Assembly: GCA_045545735.1 (NCBI GenBank)
Contig: JAZQBM010000012.1
Coordinates: forward strand, 252,091-316,090
Direction of reading: 5' to 3'
DNA: 64,000 nt
Origin: Fimenecus sp045545735
GTDB lineage: Bacteria > Bacillota > Clostridia > Oscillospirales > Acutalibacteraceae
A program made the position numbers and the translations under genes. A model generated the notes under the pieces. It had not been told where the DNA came from. It ran no database searches and saw only the letters and a list, made by a program, of their open reading frames with translations. Shown one piece after another: positions 1 to 9,405 of this stretch (positions within the stretch are counted from its first letter, which is position 1; each line of letters begins with the position of its first letter).

Positions 1-2361
1 AAATTTGAAGAAACTTATACAACGGAGTCATTTAATCATAATATTAGAAACAGAAAAGTTCAGATATATAATTACGATTCAACAGAAATAAAAATAACTG
101 TACTAGCAGAAGATAATGAACAATATAAAATATGGAAAACATGGTTTTTATATTTGGAAAACGATATACTCAATGCGAACACGGATTTGAAAAGATATGA
201 ACTATTTTTTCCAAAACCGACAACTGAAATAAATAAAAGCAAGAACGTTAATGTTGATGTAGAAGAAATTCATTTTGAAATCGATGATGAAGGCAAAATA
301 TGGAACATATTATCTCAATCAATATATACAGATGAATTCGATTTTTTGCGAGAAATAATTCAAAATGCGATTGATGCATCACTTATATGTGTATATAAAA
401 ACACGGAAATTCAGTTAAATGTTAAATCACCACGATTTTGGGATGCATATGTACACTGTGAGCCAATTCTTGTTTGCTATTCTGAAATTGAAAATAAAAT
501 AATTATAATCGACTCTGGCATTGGCATGGATAGAGAAGATTTAGATAAATTCCTATTCAAGATAAGTGGTTCTGGCTATAAAAATCATAATGAGAGAAAC
601 TTTAGTTTTCCTGGAATTGCAAAATTTGGTATTGGATTTGTTTCGTGTCTTGTTAATGCAAACGATATTGATGTTTTTACAAAAAAAGATTATGAACAAG
701 TGATGAATCAAGTAAGCTTGTCAACCAATATGAATTTGGCTTTTTTACAGACAATCGAATGTAATGAACATAAAGGAACAACAATAAAATTAGGTTTGAA
801 GAAACAATTCACTTATAACAAAGTAGTAGATTATATAAAGAAAACTTTTGTATATCCTAGTGTGCCAATACAGTGCATAAATATAGATAAGTTAATGGTT
901 GCATCAAAGAATATGAATTTGGATGATGATTTGCACTCAGCTATTGACAAGCCATATAAATTTAGAAAATTTTTGTATAATTTTGAGCAACGCAAAACTA
1001 ATCTTGATAAACCTATTCAATATAAGTTGAAAGGAATCGATGTTTTAGATAGTGAATTAGAAAAACTTGTCGATTGGATCAATGCTAATAAAGAGGAGGA
1101 CTTAGAACTAACTGATAAAGTAAAATATTCAATTTTTAAAGAGAAACGTTCAACATTATGTGACCTTATTAACAATTTAGAAATAACAGAAATTAAAATA
1201 CCAACTGAAATAATAAAAATAGATCAAAAATTGTTGTTTAATGAAACAGATACTTGTATAGAATATTTTCAAAAATTCATAGATGAAATAACTAAGATAC
1301 GAAATCAAATTGGAGCAGAAAAAACAAGATTTGCAGTTGATAACCACGCTATAAGCAACTCTGTGGTATCTTTAGGATTTTCATGGGAAAATATGCTGTT
1401 GGTTTTTAATGATGAATTGCAAATTTGTGATATAAAATATAATGTTAATAAACACGATTTGGAGAAGAAAAGTGGGATTATATTAATAAATGAGCAGTTT
1501 ACGGATGCCCGTTTTGGTTTAGAGTTTTCCTTTTTAAATGGTTTCTTATTTACCAACGGCGAAATCTTTAAAAATATTACTGTTTTCCGAAAGGTTACAG
1601 AAGAGTTTTATCGGCAAGAGTCAGGTGTTACTAATATATTATTAGGAACTGATGAGGATTTTGTTACCAAACAAGATTTAGAAGAATTACTATACGAAAA
1701 AAGCATGGATGATGAGTTCGATTTTTCTTATATTTATGACGATTTTGGACATGCTAACTATGGTGCTAGATTTCTTAATGAGTATGATTCGGTGACTGTT
1801 TATAATAATGAACTTGTTAAAGTTAGAGACGTTAATTTAAAAGATTATATAAGTTATGATTTTATGCAGACTGAATTAGAACCGTATATAAAAAGTCGGA
1901 AGAAAAGTTTGTTTAGTATGGATAATTATACCGGTATGTTAAGTAAATCGAAAGAATTCTATTATGATGAAAATCAAATTAGTTTAATCACAAATGCGTG
2001 TTCTGGTTTTTATCAAGATGGAATTGCTATACCATTAGACATTGAAAGCATATTCCCAATAGGTTTTTTTAAGATTATTTGTAACTGTACTGCAGACGCG
2101 AGAACGAATCTTAATGTAACTAGACATAAAGCCAGTGAATTAAAATCAGATATTGAACCTTGGGTAAATAGTGTTGTAGTGAAAATTCAAGATGTAATAA
2201 TGGACAAAGTTAATCGTCAATTATATGATTTAGGACTTTCATATAACTTTGAACAAATGATTAATAGTAATACTAAAAGTAATAGTATTTTATTAAATGA
2301 GTGCATAAAAAAATTAAGACAAAAAAAGAAAAAACAATCAGGGGACAGTTCCTTGTCTTGA
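1..2361 (+). CDS. HSP90-like ATPase (GHKL fold), 5' end cut by window edge
   Basis: The reading frame is open from base 1, so the first methionine-type codon inside the window (TTG 154) is not the real start; at least 786 residues are present. A Bergerat/GHKL ATP-binding site is clear: an N box (EIIQNAIDAS, about nt 352-384), a DSGIGM loop (511-528) and FGIGFVSC (625-651). A late segment with ARTNLNVTRHK (about 2098-2130) resembles the arginine-containing end of the middle domain in HtpG-like proteins. Divergent HSP90-like ATPases are common in defence islands and transposon cargo; the partner gene, if any, lies left of the window. The last residues (QSGDSSLS) and the stop codon come from an inserted palindromic repeat (2335-2362). 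Function beyond ATPase is not known. Confidence 0.85.
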   Translation, partial: KFEETYTTESFNHNIRNRKVQIYNYDSTEIKITVLAEDNEQYKIWKTWFLYLENDILNANTDLKRYELFFPKPTTEINKSKNVNVDVEEIHFEIDDEGKIWNILSQSIYTDEFDFLREIIQNAIDASLICVYKNTEIQLNVKSPRFWDAYVHCEPILVCYSEIENKIIIIDSGIGMDREDLDKFLFKISGSGYKNHNERNFSFPGIAKFGIGFVSCLVNANDIDVFTKKDYEQVMNQVSLSTNMNLAFLQTIECNEHKGTTIKLGLKKQFTYNKVVDYIKKTFVYPSVPIQCINIDKLMVASKNMNLDDDLHSAIDKPYKFRKFLYNFEQRKTNLDKPIQYKLKGIDVLDSELEKLVDWINANKEEDLELTDKVKYSIFKEKRSTLCDLINNLEITEIKIPTEIIKIDQKLLFNETDTCIEYFQKFIDEITKIRNQIGAEKTRFAVDNHAISNSVVSLGFSWENMLLVFNDELQICDIKYNVNKHDLEKKSGIILINEQFTDARFGLEFSFLNGFLFTNGEIFKNITVFRKVTEEFYRQESGVTNILLGTDEDFVTKQDLEELLYEKSMDDEFDFSYIYDDFGHANYGARFLNEYDSVTVYNNELVKVRDVNLKDYISYDFMQTELEPYIKSRKKSLFSMDNYTGMLSKSKEFYYDENQISLITNACSGFYQDGIAIPLDIESIFPIGFFKIICNCTADARTNLNVTRHKASELKSDIEPWVNSVVVKIQDVIMDKVNRQLYDLGLSYNFEQMINSNTKSNSILLNECIKKLRQKKKKQSGDSSLS

Positions 2362-2362
2362 C
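2335..2362 (+). repeat. GGGGAC-type palindromic repeat, copy 1
   Basis: CAATCAGGGGACAGTTC followed by CTTGTCTTGAC. A second copy starts 54 bases later. GGGGACGGTTC-type repeats are scattered REP/MITE-like elements in many clostridial genomes (recalled, not searched). This copy covers the stop codon of the HSP90-like gene. Confidence 0.6.
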
Positions 2363-2388
2363 AAAGAAAAGGCAAACTGATATACAAA

Positions 2389-2415
2389 CAATCAGGGGAC
2401 GGTTCTATGATTGAC
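2389..2415 (+). repeat. GGGGAC-type palindromic repeat, copy 2
   Basis: CAATCAGGGGACGGTTC followed by TATGATTGAC, in direct orientation to the copy at 2335. The two copies differ mainly in the six bases after GTTC. Confidence 0.6.
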
Positions 2416-2450
2416 AATTCCAACAACTAAAACTTAATATTCACACCAAA

Positions 2451-2488
2451 GCCGATGGGATACTCCTCCCCCATCGGCTTCTTTTTGC
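2451..2488 (+). terminator. Rho-independent terminator after HSP90-like gene
   Basis: A 9-bp stem, GCCGATGGG (2451-2459) with CCCATCGGC (2470-2478), is followed by TTCTTTTTG. It separates the HSP90-like gene from the next cargo genes, which therefore need their own promoter. Confidence 0.8.
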
Positions 2489-2585
2489 TCAAATATAAAA
2501 AATAGAAATATTTGTCACATACTGTCATATTTTTACGATGTAAATATTATAAGGGATGTTTTATATAGATAGGAGAAAGTGTTAT

Positions 2586-3245
2586 ATGGATTTAATAATA
2601 AAAAATTTAATTATAGAAGTTGGATATGGGGTAAAACTGAAAAATTTATGCAAATATGATATTGTTACCGTAATTGCTGTGATTTTTGGTATAGGCTTTG
2701 CTATTGCATTTTATGTGTTAAGAGGTACACCGTGGCTGATTTTATCAGTTATTGCTATTGCTGTCGCACAAGTTTTTACAGGGTTTCTTAACGCTAATCA
2801 TCAAGAAGGATTGAAAACCCAAAATAATATTCATCAAAGACTGAAAGTGGTAGAAGGTGTTTTATATAACCATAAAATGCTGAATATAAAGAGCCATAAA
2901 GACATTGTAGTTTTTACTAAAAAGTCAAAAGAGTATTATGATAGTAAATTTACATCATTAAATCTTATAAAGAAAACTGTTGATGATATAACAAAAATAT
3001 TGTTAATACCTACTATATTAGCTTTAATTAGTTATATATTAAAAGATAATAACGAGTATGCTGATATGGAATCTAAATTAATATTTGTTTTTGTTTTTAT
3101 CTTTTTCATTCTATGGCTTATTGTTATGTACAATATGTTTTTTGAACTTATAAGGTCAATAATTAAAATAATTAATGCAAAAACATGGGTGTTTATAAGA
3201 GACTTAGAATTGCTGTCAAGTTTTGAAATTAAAGAGTTGAATTAA
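2586..3245 (+). CDS. Four-TM membrane protein of unknown function
   Basis: 219 residues. The start at 2586 is chosen because AGGAGAAAG (2571-2579) sits 6 bases upstream; an in-frame ATG at 2556 has no spaced ribosome binding site. Hydrophobic segments fall in two pairs: about residues 26-46 and 50-69, then about 137-153 and 164-188, with a charged, probably cytosolic stretch of about 65 residues between. This 2+2 layout recalls small pore-forming or SLATT/S-4TM-type effectors of defence systems, but no family motif is recognised and the similarity is one of topology only. It lies just before a second membrane gene and may work with it. Confidence 0.75.
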   Translation: MDLIIKNLIIEVGYGVKLKNLCKYDIVTVIAVIFGIGFAIAFYVLRGTPWLILSVIAIAVAQVFTGFLNANHQEGLKTQNNIHQRLKVVEGVLYNHKMLNIKSHKDIVVFTKKSKEYYDSKFTSLNLIKKTVDDITKILLIPTILALISYILKDNNEYADMESKLIFVFVFIFFILWLIVMYNMFFELIRSIIKIINAKTWVFIRDLELLSSFEIKELN

Positions 3246-3328
3246 GGAATAAATTATTAAGTTTTAGCAATTAGTTGATATATTTTGGTGCTCATAAATT
3301 GCGAAAAGTTTAAGGGGAAAAGTTTTGT

Positions 3329-4114
3329 ATGATAAAAAAATTTTTAAAAGAAGTTATTTTGGTTGTGATTTTTTCAGTAATATCAGCAGTATTATCATAT
3401 TTAGCAAATTCATCGCTTATATTTGATAAGATGATTTTACATGGCTTTTTAAGTGAAAATGTAAACATTCCATTAATACAAGATTATTGTTTGTGGATAG
3501 GGATTGTCTTATCTGCATTGTTTCTTTCACTAAATCTGATTATCACAAAATTTCAATATGATAGAGTTTTAGAAGAAAGAAACTCTTTAATAAAAATGAA
3601 TAAAGATATATTATCAAGTTCATTAGGAAAAAGATTTCTTTCGGATTCTTCTAATTTTGATATTAGAATTTTTATTCCGAAACATTTATGGCTGTATAAA
3701 ATTGCAGATAAATTACATATTGACAAAATAAGTAAGAAGTTCGCAATAAAGAATATTGATTTGATTGCTAATCAAGGTGTGACTAAAGATTTGGAATTTG
3801 AGGTTTCGCCAGAAACAGAAGGCCTAGTTGGAATTTGTTATCAAACAAAGGCTATGGTATATGATGATAACCTTGAAAAAACAAATAATGAAATATATAA
3901 ATTAAATCAAAATCAAATTGCTCGTACCACTAGTTTGAAATGGAGCATTTGTTGCCCCGTATGTGATGAAAGTAATTCGGTAATAGCAATTATTGCATTG
4001 GACGGTAAAACTAAAATTACAATTAATAAAGAAAAAGAAGCTGCATTAAGAGATGAATTGCTTGCTTTTTCTAGAATGTTAGCTGACTCTGTACCACAAC
4101 TTTTTAAGAGGTGA
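3329..4114 (+). CDS. Two-TM protein with C-terminal GAF-like domain
   Basis: 261 residues, preceded by AAGGGGAAA. Residues about 6-27 and 50-70 are hydrophobic and make a membrane anchor, followed by a charged linker. The C-terminal 120 residues contain EGLVGICYQTKAMVYDD and WSICCPVCDESNSVIAIIALDG, an alternation typical of GAF sensor domains near a chemically reactive cysteine pair. No kinase, cyclase or nuclease domain follows. It may sense a signal for the neighbouring four-TM protein; that link is inferred only from position. The gene ends 5 bases before the next start, so the two are translationally close. Confidence 0.75.
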   Translation: MIKKFLKEVILVVIFSVISAVLSYLANSSLIFDKMILHGFLSENVNIPLIQDYCLWIGIVLSALFLSLNLIITKFQYDRVLEERNSLIKMNKDILSSSLGKRFLSDSSNFDIRIFIPKHLWLYKIADKLHIDKISKKFAIKNIDLIANQGVTKDLEFEVSPETEGLVGICYQTKAMVYDDNLEKTNNEIYKLNQNQIARTTSLKWSICCPVCDESNSVIAIIALDGKTKITINKEKEAALRDELLAFSRMLADSVPQLFKR

Positions 4115-4119
4115 ATACA

Positions 4120-4323
4120 ATGAAAATTATGTTGAAAAGAGTACCAACAAAGACTAATCATAGTTCGCAACATGAAATAATGAAACAATGGTCAGCAACC
4201 ATGGTTGAGGCACATTCACAGAATTGCAATATTGAAATAATTTCTGTTAGTGATTTGACTGAACGTCACCGGGTACAAAACAGAGAAGTAATCAAACAAA
4301 TAGAAAAAAGTTCTATAAAATAA
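4120..4323 (+). CDS. Small hypothetical protein (67 aa)
   Basis: The ATG at 4120 has AAGAGGTG (4107-4114) at a good distance. The GTG at 4111 lies inside that ribosome binding site and was not used. The protein is hydrophilic and basic (MKIMLKRVPTKTN at the N-terminus, KQIEKSSIK at the C-terminus) with no cysteine cluster or membrane segment. It is not recognised. It follows the GAF-like membrane protein by 5 bases and probably belongs to the same transcript. Confidence 0.55.
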   Translation: MKIMLKRVPTKTNHSSQHEIMKQWSATMVEAHSQNCNIEIISVSDLTERHRVQNREVIKQIEKSSIK

Positions 4324-4407
4324 TTAAGTGAATAGGGATATTTTTATGTTCACGATATGCAGATGTTTTGTAGAAAACTAAAAATATAATATTAGGAGGT
4401 GAAAAAT

Positions 4408-4707
4408 ATGGGATTGCCTTGCGACGGCTGGAAAAACAAAGTTGGTACAGGAGACCGTTCTTGCTCATGCGGAACATGGAAACAACATTGGATTAGTTTT
4501 TCTAATAAGGATTGGCCAGATACTTGTTCTGTACTTGGATGTTTAAATAGAGCGACATTAGGTGCTCATGTATACAATCCTGATGTTACAGGCGAACACA
4601 TTGTGCCAATGTGTGATTCGTGCAATAAACGAATTAATTCTTTTCCACTCAAAGGTGGAATAACTTTAGTTTCAGCCAATCAATCTGAAACATGTGGTAA
4701 AACTTAA
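4408..4707 (+). CDS. Small zinc-binding protein, HNH-like cysteine pattern
   Basis: 99 residues with a strong AGGAGGTG (4394-4401) before ATG 4408. Cysteine pairs are CSC near residue 20, a C-x5-C pair (CSVLGC) near residue 45, and CDSC near residue 70, with GAHV and EHIVPMCDSCN between them. The pattern resembles the zinc-holding part of HNH nucleases, but a full catalytic HNH triad is not evident. It may instead be a small nucleic-acid-binding protein. It is the last gene of the rightward cargo and is followed by two terminators. Confidence 0.65.
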   Translation: MGLPCDGWKNKVGTGDRSCSCGTWKQHWISFSNKDWPDTCSVLGCLNRATLGAHVYNPDVTGEHIVPMCDSCNKRINSFPLKGGITLVSANQSETCGKT

Positions 4708-4720
4708 TTTTTCAAAAAAA

Positions 4721-4760
4721 CAGGATGTGGTATTAAAACCTAGTCCTGCTTTTTTATTTT
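4721..4760 (+). terminator. Probable terminator after zinc-binding gene
   Basis: CAGGAT (4721-4726) pairs with GTCCTG (4743-4748), with a short internal loop and two further GC pairs above. It is followed by CTTTTTTATTTT. Confidence 0.55.
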
Positions 4761-4955
4761 ATATTTTCATTAATTCTAGATGTTTTTTCATTTGCAATTT
4801 ATTTCCAAAATTCATAATATTATTGACTGAACATGATAGGAGTTTTGAAAGTATCTAAAAAATTCTAAGTGTTAGGTCTTTTGTATGAAATAACCTGATT
4901 AGTTATTTCATTTTCACTTCCTTATCCCTTTTTGTTTTTTTATCTTTCAGAGGAG

Positions 4956-4990
4956 AACAGGTGTTACGATTGTAGCACCTGTTTTCTTTT
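4956..4990 (+). terminator. Strong terminator between cargo and tniQ
   Basis: A 12-bp stem (AACAGGTGTTAC 4956-4967 with GTAGCACCTGTT 4972-4983) is followed by TTCTTTTG on the + strand. It ends only a few bases from the tniQ stop codon, so it insulates the convergent transposition operon. Confidence 0.75.
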
Positions 4991-4992
4991 GC

Positions 4993-6393
4993 CTAAATAT
5001 CACGATAAGAAAGCAACTCGCGAATTAATTCTTGTGTTTCTTGATTTTTTATATATGAAACTGAAACTTCAATATCCCGCAATCTCATATTTGTCAGTTT
5101 CATAATTCTTGATATGTTCAGCGGTTTATTTTCTTTCATCAGTTCATTTATTGCCCATTCAATTTCGCGGGCCCAGTATTCAGGTTGACTTTCAATGTTT
5201 TTTTGTATATATGTTTTGCATTTCGGTAGTTTGTTTATCTGCTTCTGTGGTAGTTCTAATGCTTTTTGAACTTTCGCAAAAGATACTTTTTCAGGGCGAC
5301 CTTTATTGTTAAGAAATTGCTTTACAATTTGCTTTACTTGTGGGAGATATTGGTTGTCTAATTCTTCATATAAAAGTTGTTTAGGGCCGGTTTTACGCGA
5401 AATATATGTTGTTTTCAAAACAGTATCACATATATCAGCAACGACATCATAATCAAGATTATGTTTCTTTGCCAAACTCATATACAAGTTTGTATTTCTA
5501 CCCATATTTATATCGTAAGAAATATGAGAATTGTGATTTGAAGATATTCCCAATAAAAAGGCAATCTGCAGAACAAAGTAGGGGTCAAAACGATAATTGT
5601 TAAAGATTTTCTGCATATAACTTAGTTCCATTGTAGGCATATCGTTATAGAACTCAAGGTAATCTTCATACAGTTTTGTAATATTCCTTACAAGCCCGGA
5701 TTTGCATATATATTCGCTATTAAGATTAGAATGAAGAAAAGTACCGATTGGAACTGAAGTGCTCAAATCAATGGGCTCTCGCATAACATCAATAACATAC
5801 TGTGTAAAAGCAATTTCAGTTTCATTTTCACAAATTCTTGCTTTCAAATCATTTGGAATATTGCTTTCTGCATCATATAACCCAGGTGACGATTTTGAAG
5901 ATACTGGGATTTCACTGTTTTCTAAAAAACATCTGTGTTTAGGGCAAACACGAATTCTTGGAATCTGATGTACCCTGTGCCAATATGTCTCTCCATATTT
6001 TTCACGGTCTTCCTTTGCACATTCAGGGCAATATCGTATGTATCGCGGCTCGTTGAGAAGGGGACTACACATTAAATTTTTCCAATTACCTTCACAGGAT
6101 AGAATTCCATTTATAGCGTCAATCCTTCGTTGCTTCGGTAAAAAACGAATATATGCGGGGTACATTGTATGTTTAAAAGCAATGTTTTCCCAAGCATCGT
6201 TTTTTGTAATCCAATTCATCGCATCAGGTGTATATTTATTAACAAAATCCACATTAGGATGTACCAATTTCCCGTTTTGGTATATATCAGAAACAGTATA
6301 AACATAACAAGCATAACCACTTCTGCTGTGGTATCTTGCAATTTGAGAGTATAGTAACTCATCAGGGTATATCTCAGGGAAGAAAGCAATCAT
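4993..6393 (-). CDS. tniQ: TniQ/TnsD-like target-selection protein
   Basis: 466 residues. The N-terminal half has the TniQ pattern: FFPEIYPDELLYSQIARYH at the start, then a zinc finger YCPECAKED with HR-HQIPRIRVCPKHRC (about residues 118-155). The C-terminal 200 residues are helical and basic, as expected for a sequence-specific DNA-binding part. In Tn7, TnsD binds the attachment site in the 3' end of a conserved gene and recruits TnsC. Here guaA is the conserved gene beside the transposon end, so it is the natural target candidate. The start codon overlaps the tnsC stop (ATGA type), so the two are translationally coupled. Confidence 0.88.
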   Translation of the reverse strand: MIAFFPEIYPDELLYSQIARYHSRSGYACYVYTVSDIYQNGKLVHPNVDFVNKYTPDAMNWITKNDAWENIAFKHTMYPAYIRFLPKQRRIDAINGILSCEGNWKNLMCSPLLNEPRYIRYCPECAKEDREKYGETYWHRVHQIPRIRVCPKHRCFLENSEIPVSSKSSPGLYDAESNIPNDLKARICENETEIAFTQYVIDVMREPIDLSTSVPIGTFLHSNLNSEYICKSGLVRNITKLYEDYLEFYNDMPTMELSYMQKIFNNYRFDPYFVLQIAFLLGISSNHNSHISYDINMGRNTNLYMSLAKKHNLDYDVVADICDTVLKTTYISRKTGPKQLLYEELDNQYLPQVKQIVKQFLNNKGRPEKVSFAKVQKALELPQKQINKLPKCKTYIQKNIESQPEYWAREIEWAINELMKENKPLNISRIMKLTNMRLRDIEVSVSYIKNQETQELIRELLSYRDI

Positions 6394-7610
6394 ATAGCCA
6401 CCTCCAATATGTTAATACCATTCTCTTTAAGTGCTGTAATAATATTTCTATTCATTTCTTTTGCTCTCATAGCAATTTGATAAATACTCACAATCTCAAC
6501 ATTGTCTTCTTTAATCTCAGGAAGGATTTCCTTTTTCTTTTTAGGTGGATTTGCTTTTGTTACAGGTAGAGTAATAAAATCGTGCAGCATTGTCATTCTT
6601 TTTTCAAAGGCAATATTCAATGTTGAAATGTCAAGGTTTTCTAAACCTTCCATAATTGCAATTTCTTGAGCATCGTGGATTAAACCTACGACTACACTAG
6701 CATTGCCATTTGAGTGATTATATAACCATATAATCATTGCTTCGTCTATTGTTGGAACGTTCTGAACATAGCAATATTGAAGTAATGCTTTACAGAACTC
6801 ACGAAACTCATCATTGTATTTCATTGTTGTATAACTAAGTCCTAAGGAACGACGAGCCAACATTGCTTCTTGTTCGAAGAATAAAGTACTTTCGGGAGTG
6901 CCTACCATACAAATCGAAACACCACTATTATTTATTAACTGCGTAAGAGTTCCGATAACCGTTTTGCCGTTTTTATTGTTAACTACATTTTGAATTTCAT
7001 CAACAACAAGTAATCCAATGTGATTTAATGCTACTTGACTAACGGCACCAATGAGCATATCAGTTGTAGCGTGTGATTTCATAGCATTTGAGTGATATTT
7101 TGTGTGTAACATTTCATCTGCTTTTCGAAGGATTTCTAAAAGCAATCCTTTAACTGAAGAATCGGCAGGGGCTTGAACTTGCAGACAGGCAATAACATTT
7201 GTATTACCAAGATTTAATACAGGTACTTCGGTTAAGATGTTGATTGCCCTGCTGATAGCAGAACTTTTTCCAATACCACTCGGACCGATTATTGTAAACG
7301 AATCGCTCCCACCGATAATGCTTTCATATGATTGCTGTCTAATCATTTTGTTATTTTCATTTGCTTGTCTTGTAGCAAGAATAGATTGCTTCTTTTGTAA
7401 TGAACGAAGTAAAGATAAATACAATTTGCTATAAATCTCTCGACTCATTTTATTAGGAATAAATACTCTATAAATATCCTGTAAGGCAATTAATCGTTCA
7501 GGAACACTTTTATACCTTATGTTCTCATCATATACAGGCAATATACAAAGTCTGTTATCCAATTCACTTCCTGTTATCATTTCAGGCAATATTCTTAAAA
7601 AATCATTCAT
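6390..7610 (-). CDS. tnsC: TnsC-like AAA+ ATPase of Tn7-like transposition
   Basis: 406 residues. Walker A is GPSGIGKSSA (about residues 110-119) and Walker B is LLVVDEIQNV (about residues 200-209), followed by a sensor-like CMVGTPES. TnsC-family ATPases bridge the target selector (TniQ) and the TnsAB transposase and confer target immunity. The ATG at 7610 is preferred over the TTG at 7613 because GGAGGTG (7622-7616) is better spaced. It overlaps the tnsB stop by 8 bases and the tniQ start by 4, so all four tns genes form one translationally coupled unit. Confidence 0.9.
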   Translation of the reverse strand: MNDFLRILPEMITGSELDNRLCILPVYDENIRYKSVPERLIALQDIYRVFIPNKMSREIYSKLYLSLLRSLQKKQSILATRQANENNKMIRQQSYESIIGGSDSFTIIGPSGIGKSSAISRAINILTEVPVLNLGNTNVIACLQVQAPADSSVKGLLLEILRKADEMLHTKYHSNAMKSHATTDMLIGAVSQVALNHIGLLVVDEIQNVVNNKNGKTVIGTLTQLINNSGVSICMVGTPESTLFFEQEAMLARRSLGLSYTTMKYNDEFREFCKALLQYCYVQNVPTIDEAMIIWLYNHSNGNASVVVGLIHDAQEIAIMEGLENLDISTLNIAFEKRMTMLHDFITLPVTKANPPKKKKEILPEIKEDNVEIVSIYQIAMRAKEMNRNIITALKENGINILEVAI

Positions 7611-9405
7611 CAATTACACCTCCGATATTTTTGTGCTGCTTTCGGGTAGCCGATTTTTTCGCGGCCCTTGTATCTTTAATTTGTACATCAGTTGATTTGG
7701 ATTTTGACGCAACTGCTTCAATAAAAGACATCAATTCAATTTTTGCCTGATAATTATCTCTTATTGTGTCTTCCATTATTTCTTTTTGCTTTCGCTGAAT
7801 CTCTTGAACACTATCAAGTGACATGTCTTCAAAACGGCTTTCAATCAATGAAAACTCAATAAAAGAGCCATCTTTTTCTTTAACCCACACTTTATTACAA
7901 TTGTCGGGATTGTATGCAACAATAACATCTCCACCTTGTAAATATTTCTCTTTGTAGCCCTCTGTATGATAACGAAGCCGATTAACCTTTAACCCGTACT
8001 TTGTGAATTTACCACTAGTGCGGGGCAGGAGAGTAAGGATTAATTCTTTATTTGAAACCGAAATTAAGTTTGTTCCAATATCGTTTTCAACTTTCCAATT
8101 CCATATCTCATTAGCATATGGCTTAACATTGCTTTCAAGCATTTCAGATGTATATGGATAACTTTTAATAACTCTTTCACAGTTGTAATTAACAATACAC
8201 CTTACAACGATTCTTTCAAATTCTTCTAAAGTTAAAATAGCATCTTTTCTGTAATCATGTGAACCGCGTTCTTGGAAATCGGGCATAATTACACCTTTAC
8301 CTTTTAATATGTCTTTATATGAATTTTGAATTAAGTCAAATAACTTTTCAACCTGACCTTTAAGTTCAGGCCGATAGGGTGGTAAATGTATCAAACTAAC
8401 ACCTAATTCTGCAATTTGTTCAAAGGTTTTACCTTTGTATTCTGAGCCTCCATCTGTGACCATAATGCCGGGGAGTTGATTCACAGCCCATTGGTCAGCA
8501 GTAATATGAATTCCCATTTTTTCGCAAAGCGTAATTTTGTCTTCCAAAATATTGAGCATTAAATTATGCAAAGAATATGTACCACCTTGCCACGATAAAG
8601 AATACCCTAAACACATAGAAGTGTTAGCATCACAGGCAACAACGAGAACCGGTCTGCCAATAAGTTGCCCTTTATCATTAACTAAATAAATATCGCAAAT
8701 TGTTCCATCAAGCATTGCTGTGCCAACTGATGGAGCAAACTCCTGAACACCGTCACCAAGCAAAGGTCTGTTATTCATTTGATAATCTTTAATACCATCT
8801 CTGCTAATAAAGAAATTCTCCATCTTTCTATGCTTACGATAGAAATATCTGAACTGGTTAAACGATGGATATTCAGGCAACAACACACCATAATCATCGC
8901 AATACTTTGCCTTTAGCATCATTGTATAAGCAGTAGGTAAAGAATTTTGATTTCTTGTGTAAAAGAACTTGTTTAACGCCCATCTCATATTCTTTTGGTC
9001 TTGAGTTAATTCTTTATTCTTTGAATGTTTCGGTGCAAGTGCTGCAATATCCTGATAAACAAGATATGTACATAAATACGAACGGAGAGTTTGCTTGCTA
9101 ATTCCAAATTGTTTTGAAGATTTGTCTAACATCAGATTTCTTTGTTTTACATCCTCTAAAACCGAAACAGCACTTGCAATCATTGTGTATCGCTGTTGTG
9201 CTATCTTACGGTCAACGGGGGAGAGTTCATCAAAATTAAGATAATCTGGAGAAAGGCAATTGATAATTTCACTGTCACTAAAGAAATCATAAGAGAAAAA
9301 TTGTGGCATAGTTTTCTTTTTACAATCAATTGCAAGAACATTATCACCAACACTAAGTACTCTAAAAATACCACTATCGGTTTTTATTAAATCATTCTTT
9401 TTCAT
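7603..9405 (-). CDS. tnsB: TnsB-like DDE transposase
   Basis: 600 residues from ATG 9405, placed by GGAGG at 9420-9416; the open frame runs 41 codons further upstream into tnsA and is not used. The order is an N-terminal helix-turn-helix region (QFGISKQTLRSYL near residue 110), a retroviral-integrase core and a Mu-type C-terminal domain. The catalytic acids are D in TAMLDGTICDI, D in IMVTDGGSEYKG and E in PELKGQVEKLFD. TnsB cuts and joins the 3' ends of the element and binds repeats at both ends, for which the CGCTAAAAA iterons beyond tnsA are the best candidates. Start and tnsA stop overlap by 14 bases. Confidence 0.92.
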   Translation of the reverse strand: MKKNDLIKTDSGIFRVLSVGDNVLAIDCKKKTMPQFFSYDFFSDSEIINCLSPDYLNFDELSPVDRKIAQQRYTMIASAVSVLEDVKQRNLMLDKSSKQFGISKQTLRSYLCTYLVYQDIAALAPKHSKNKELTQDQKNMRWALNKFFYTRNQNSLPTAYTMMLKAKYCDDYGVLLPEYPSFNQFRYFYRKHRKMENFFISRDGIKDYQMNNRPLLGDGVQEFAPSVGTAMLDGTICDIYLVNDKGQLIGRPVLVVACDANTSMCLGYSLSWQGGTYSLHNLMLNILEDKITLCEKMGIHITADQWAVNQLPGIMVTDGGSEYKGKTFEQIAELGVSLIHLPPYRPELKGQVEKLFDLIQNSYKDILKGKGVIMPDFQERGSHDYRKDAILTLEEFERIVVRCIVNYNCERVIKSYPYTSEMLESNVKPYANEIWNWKVENDIGTNLISVSNKELILTLLPRTSGKFTKYGLKVNRLRYHTEGYKEKYLQGGDVIVAYNPDNCNKVWVKEKDGSFIEFSLIESRFEDMSLDSVQEIQRKQKEIMEDTIRDNYQAKIELMSFIEAVASKSKSTDVQIKDTRAAKKSATRKQHKNIGGVIDE

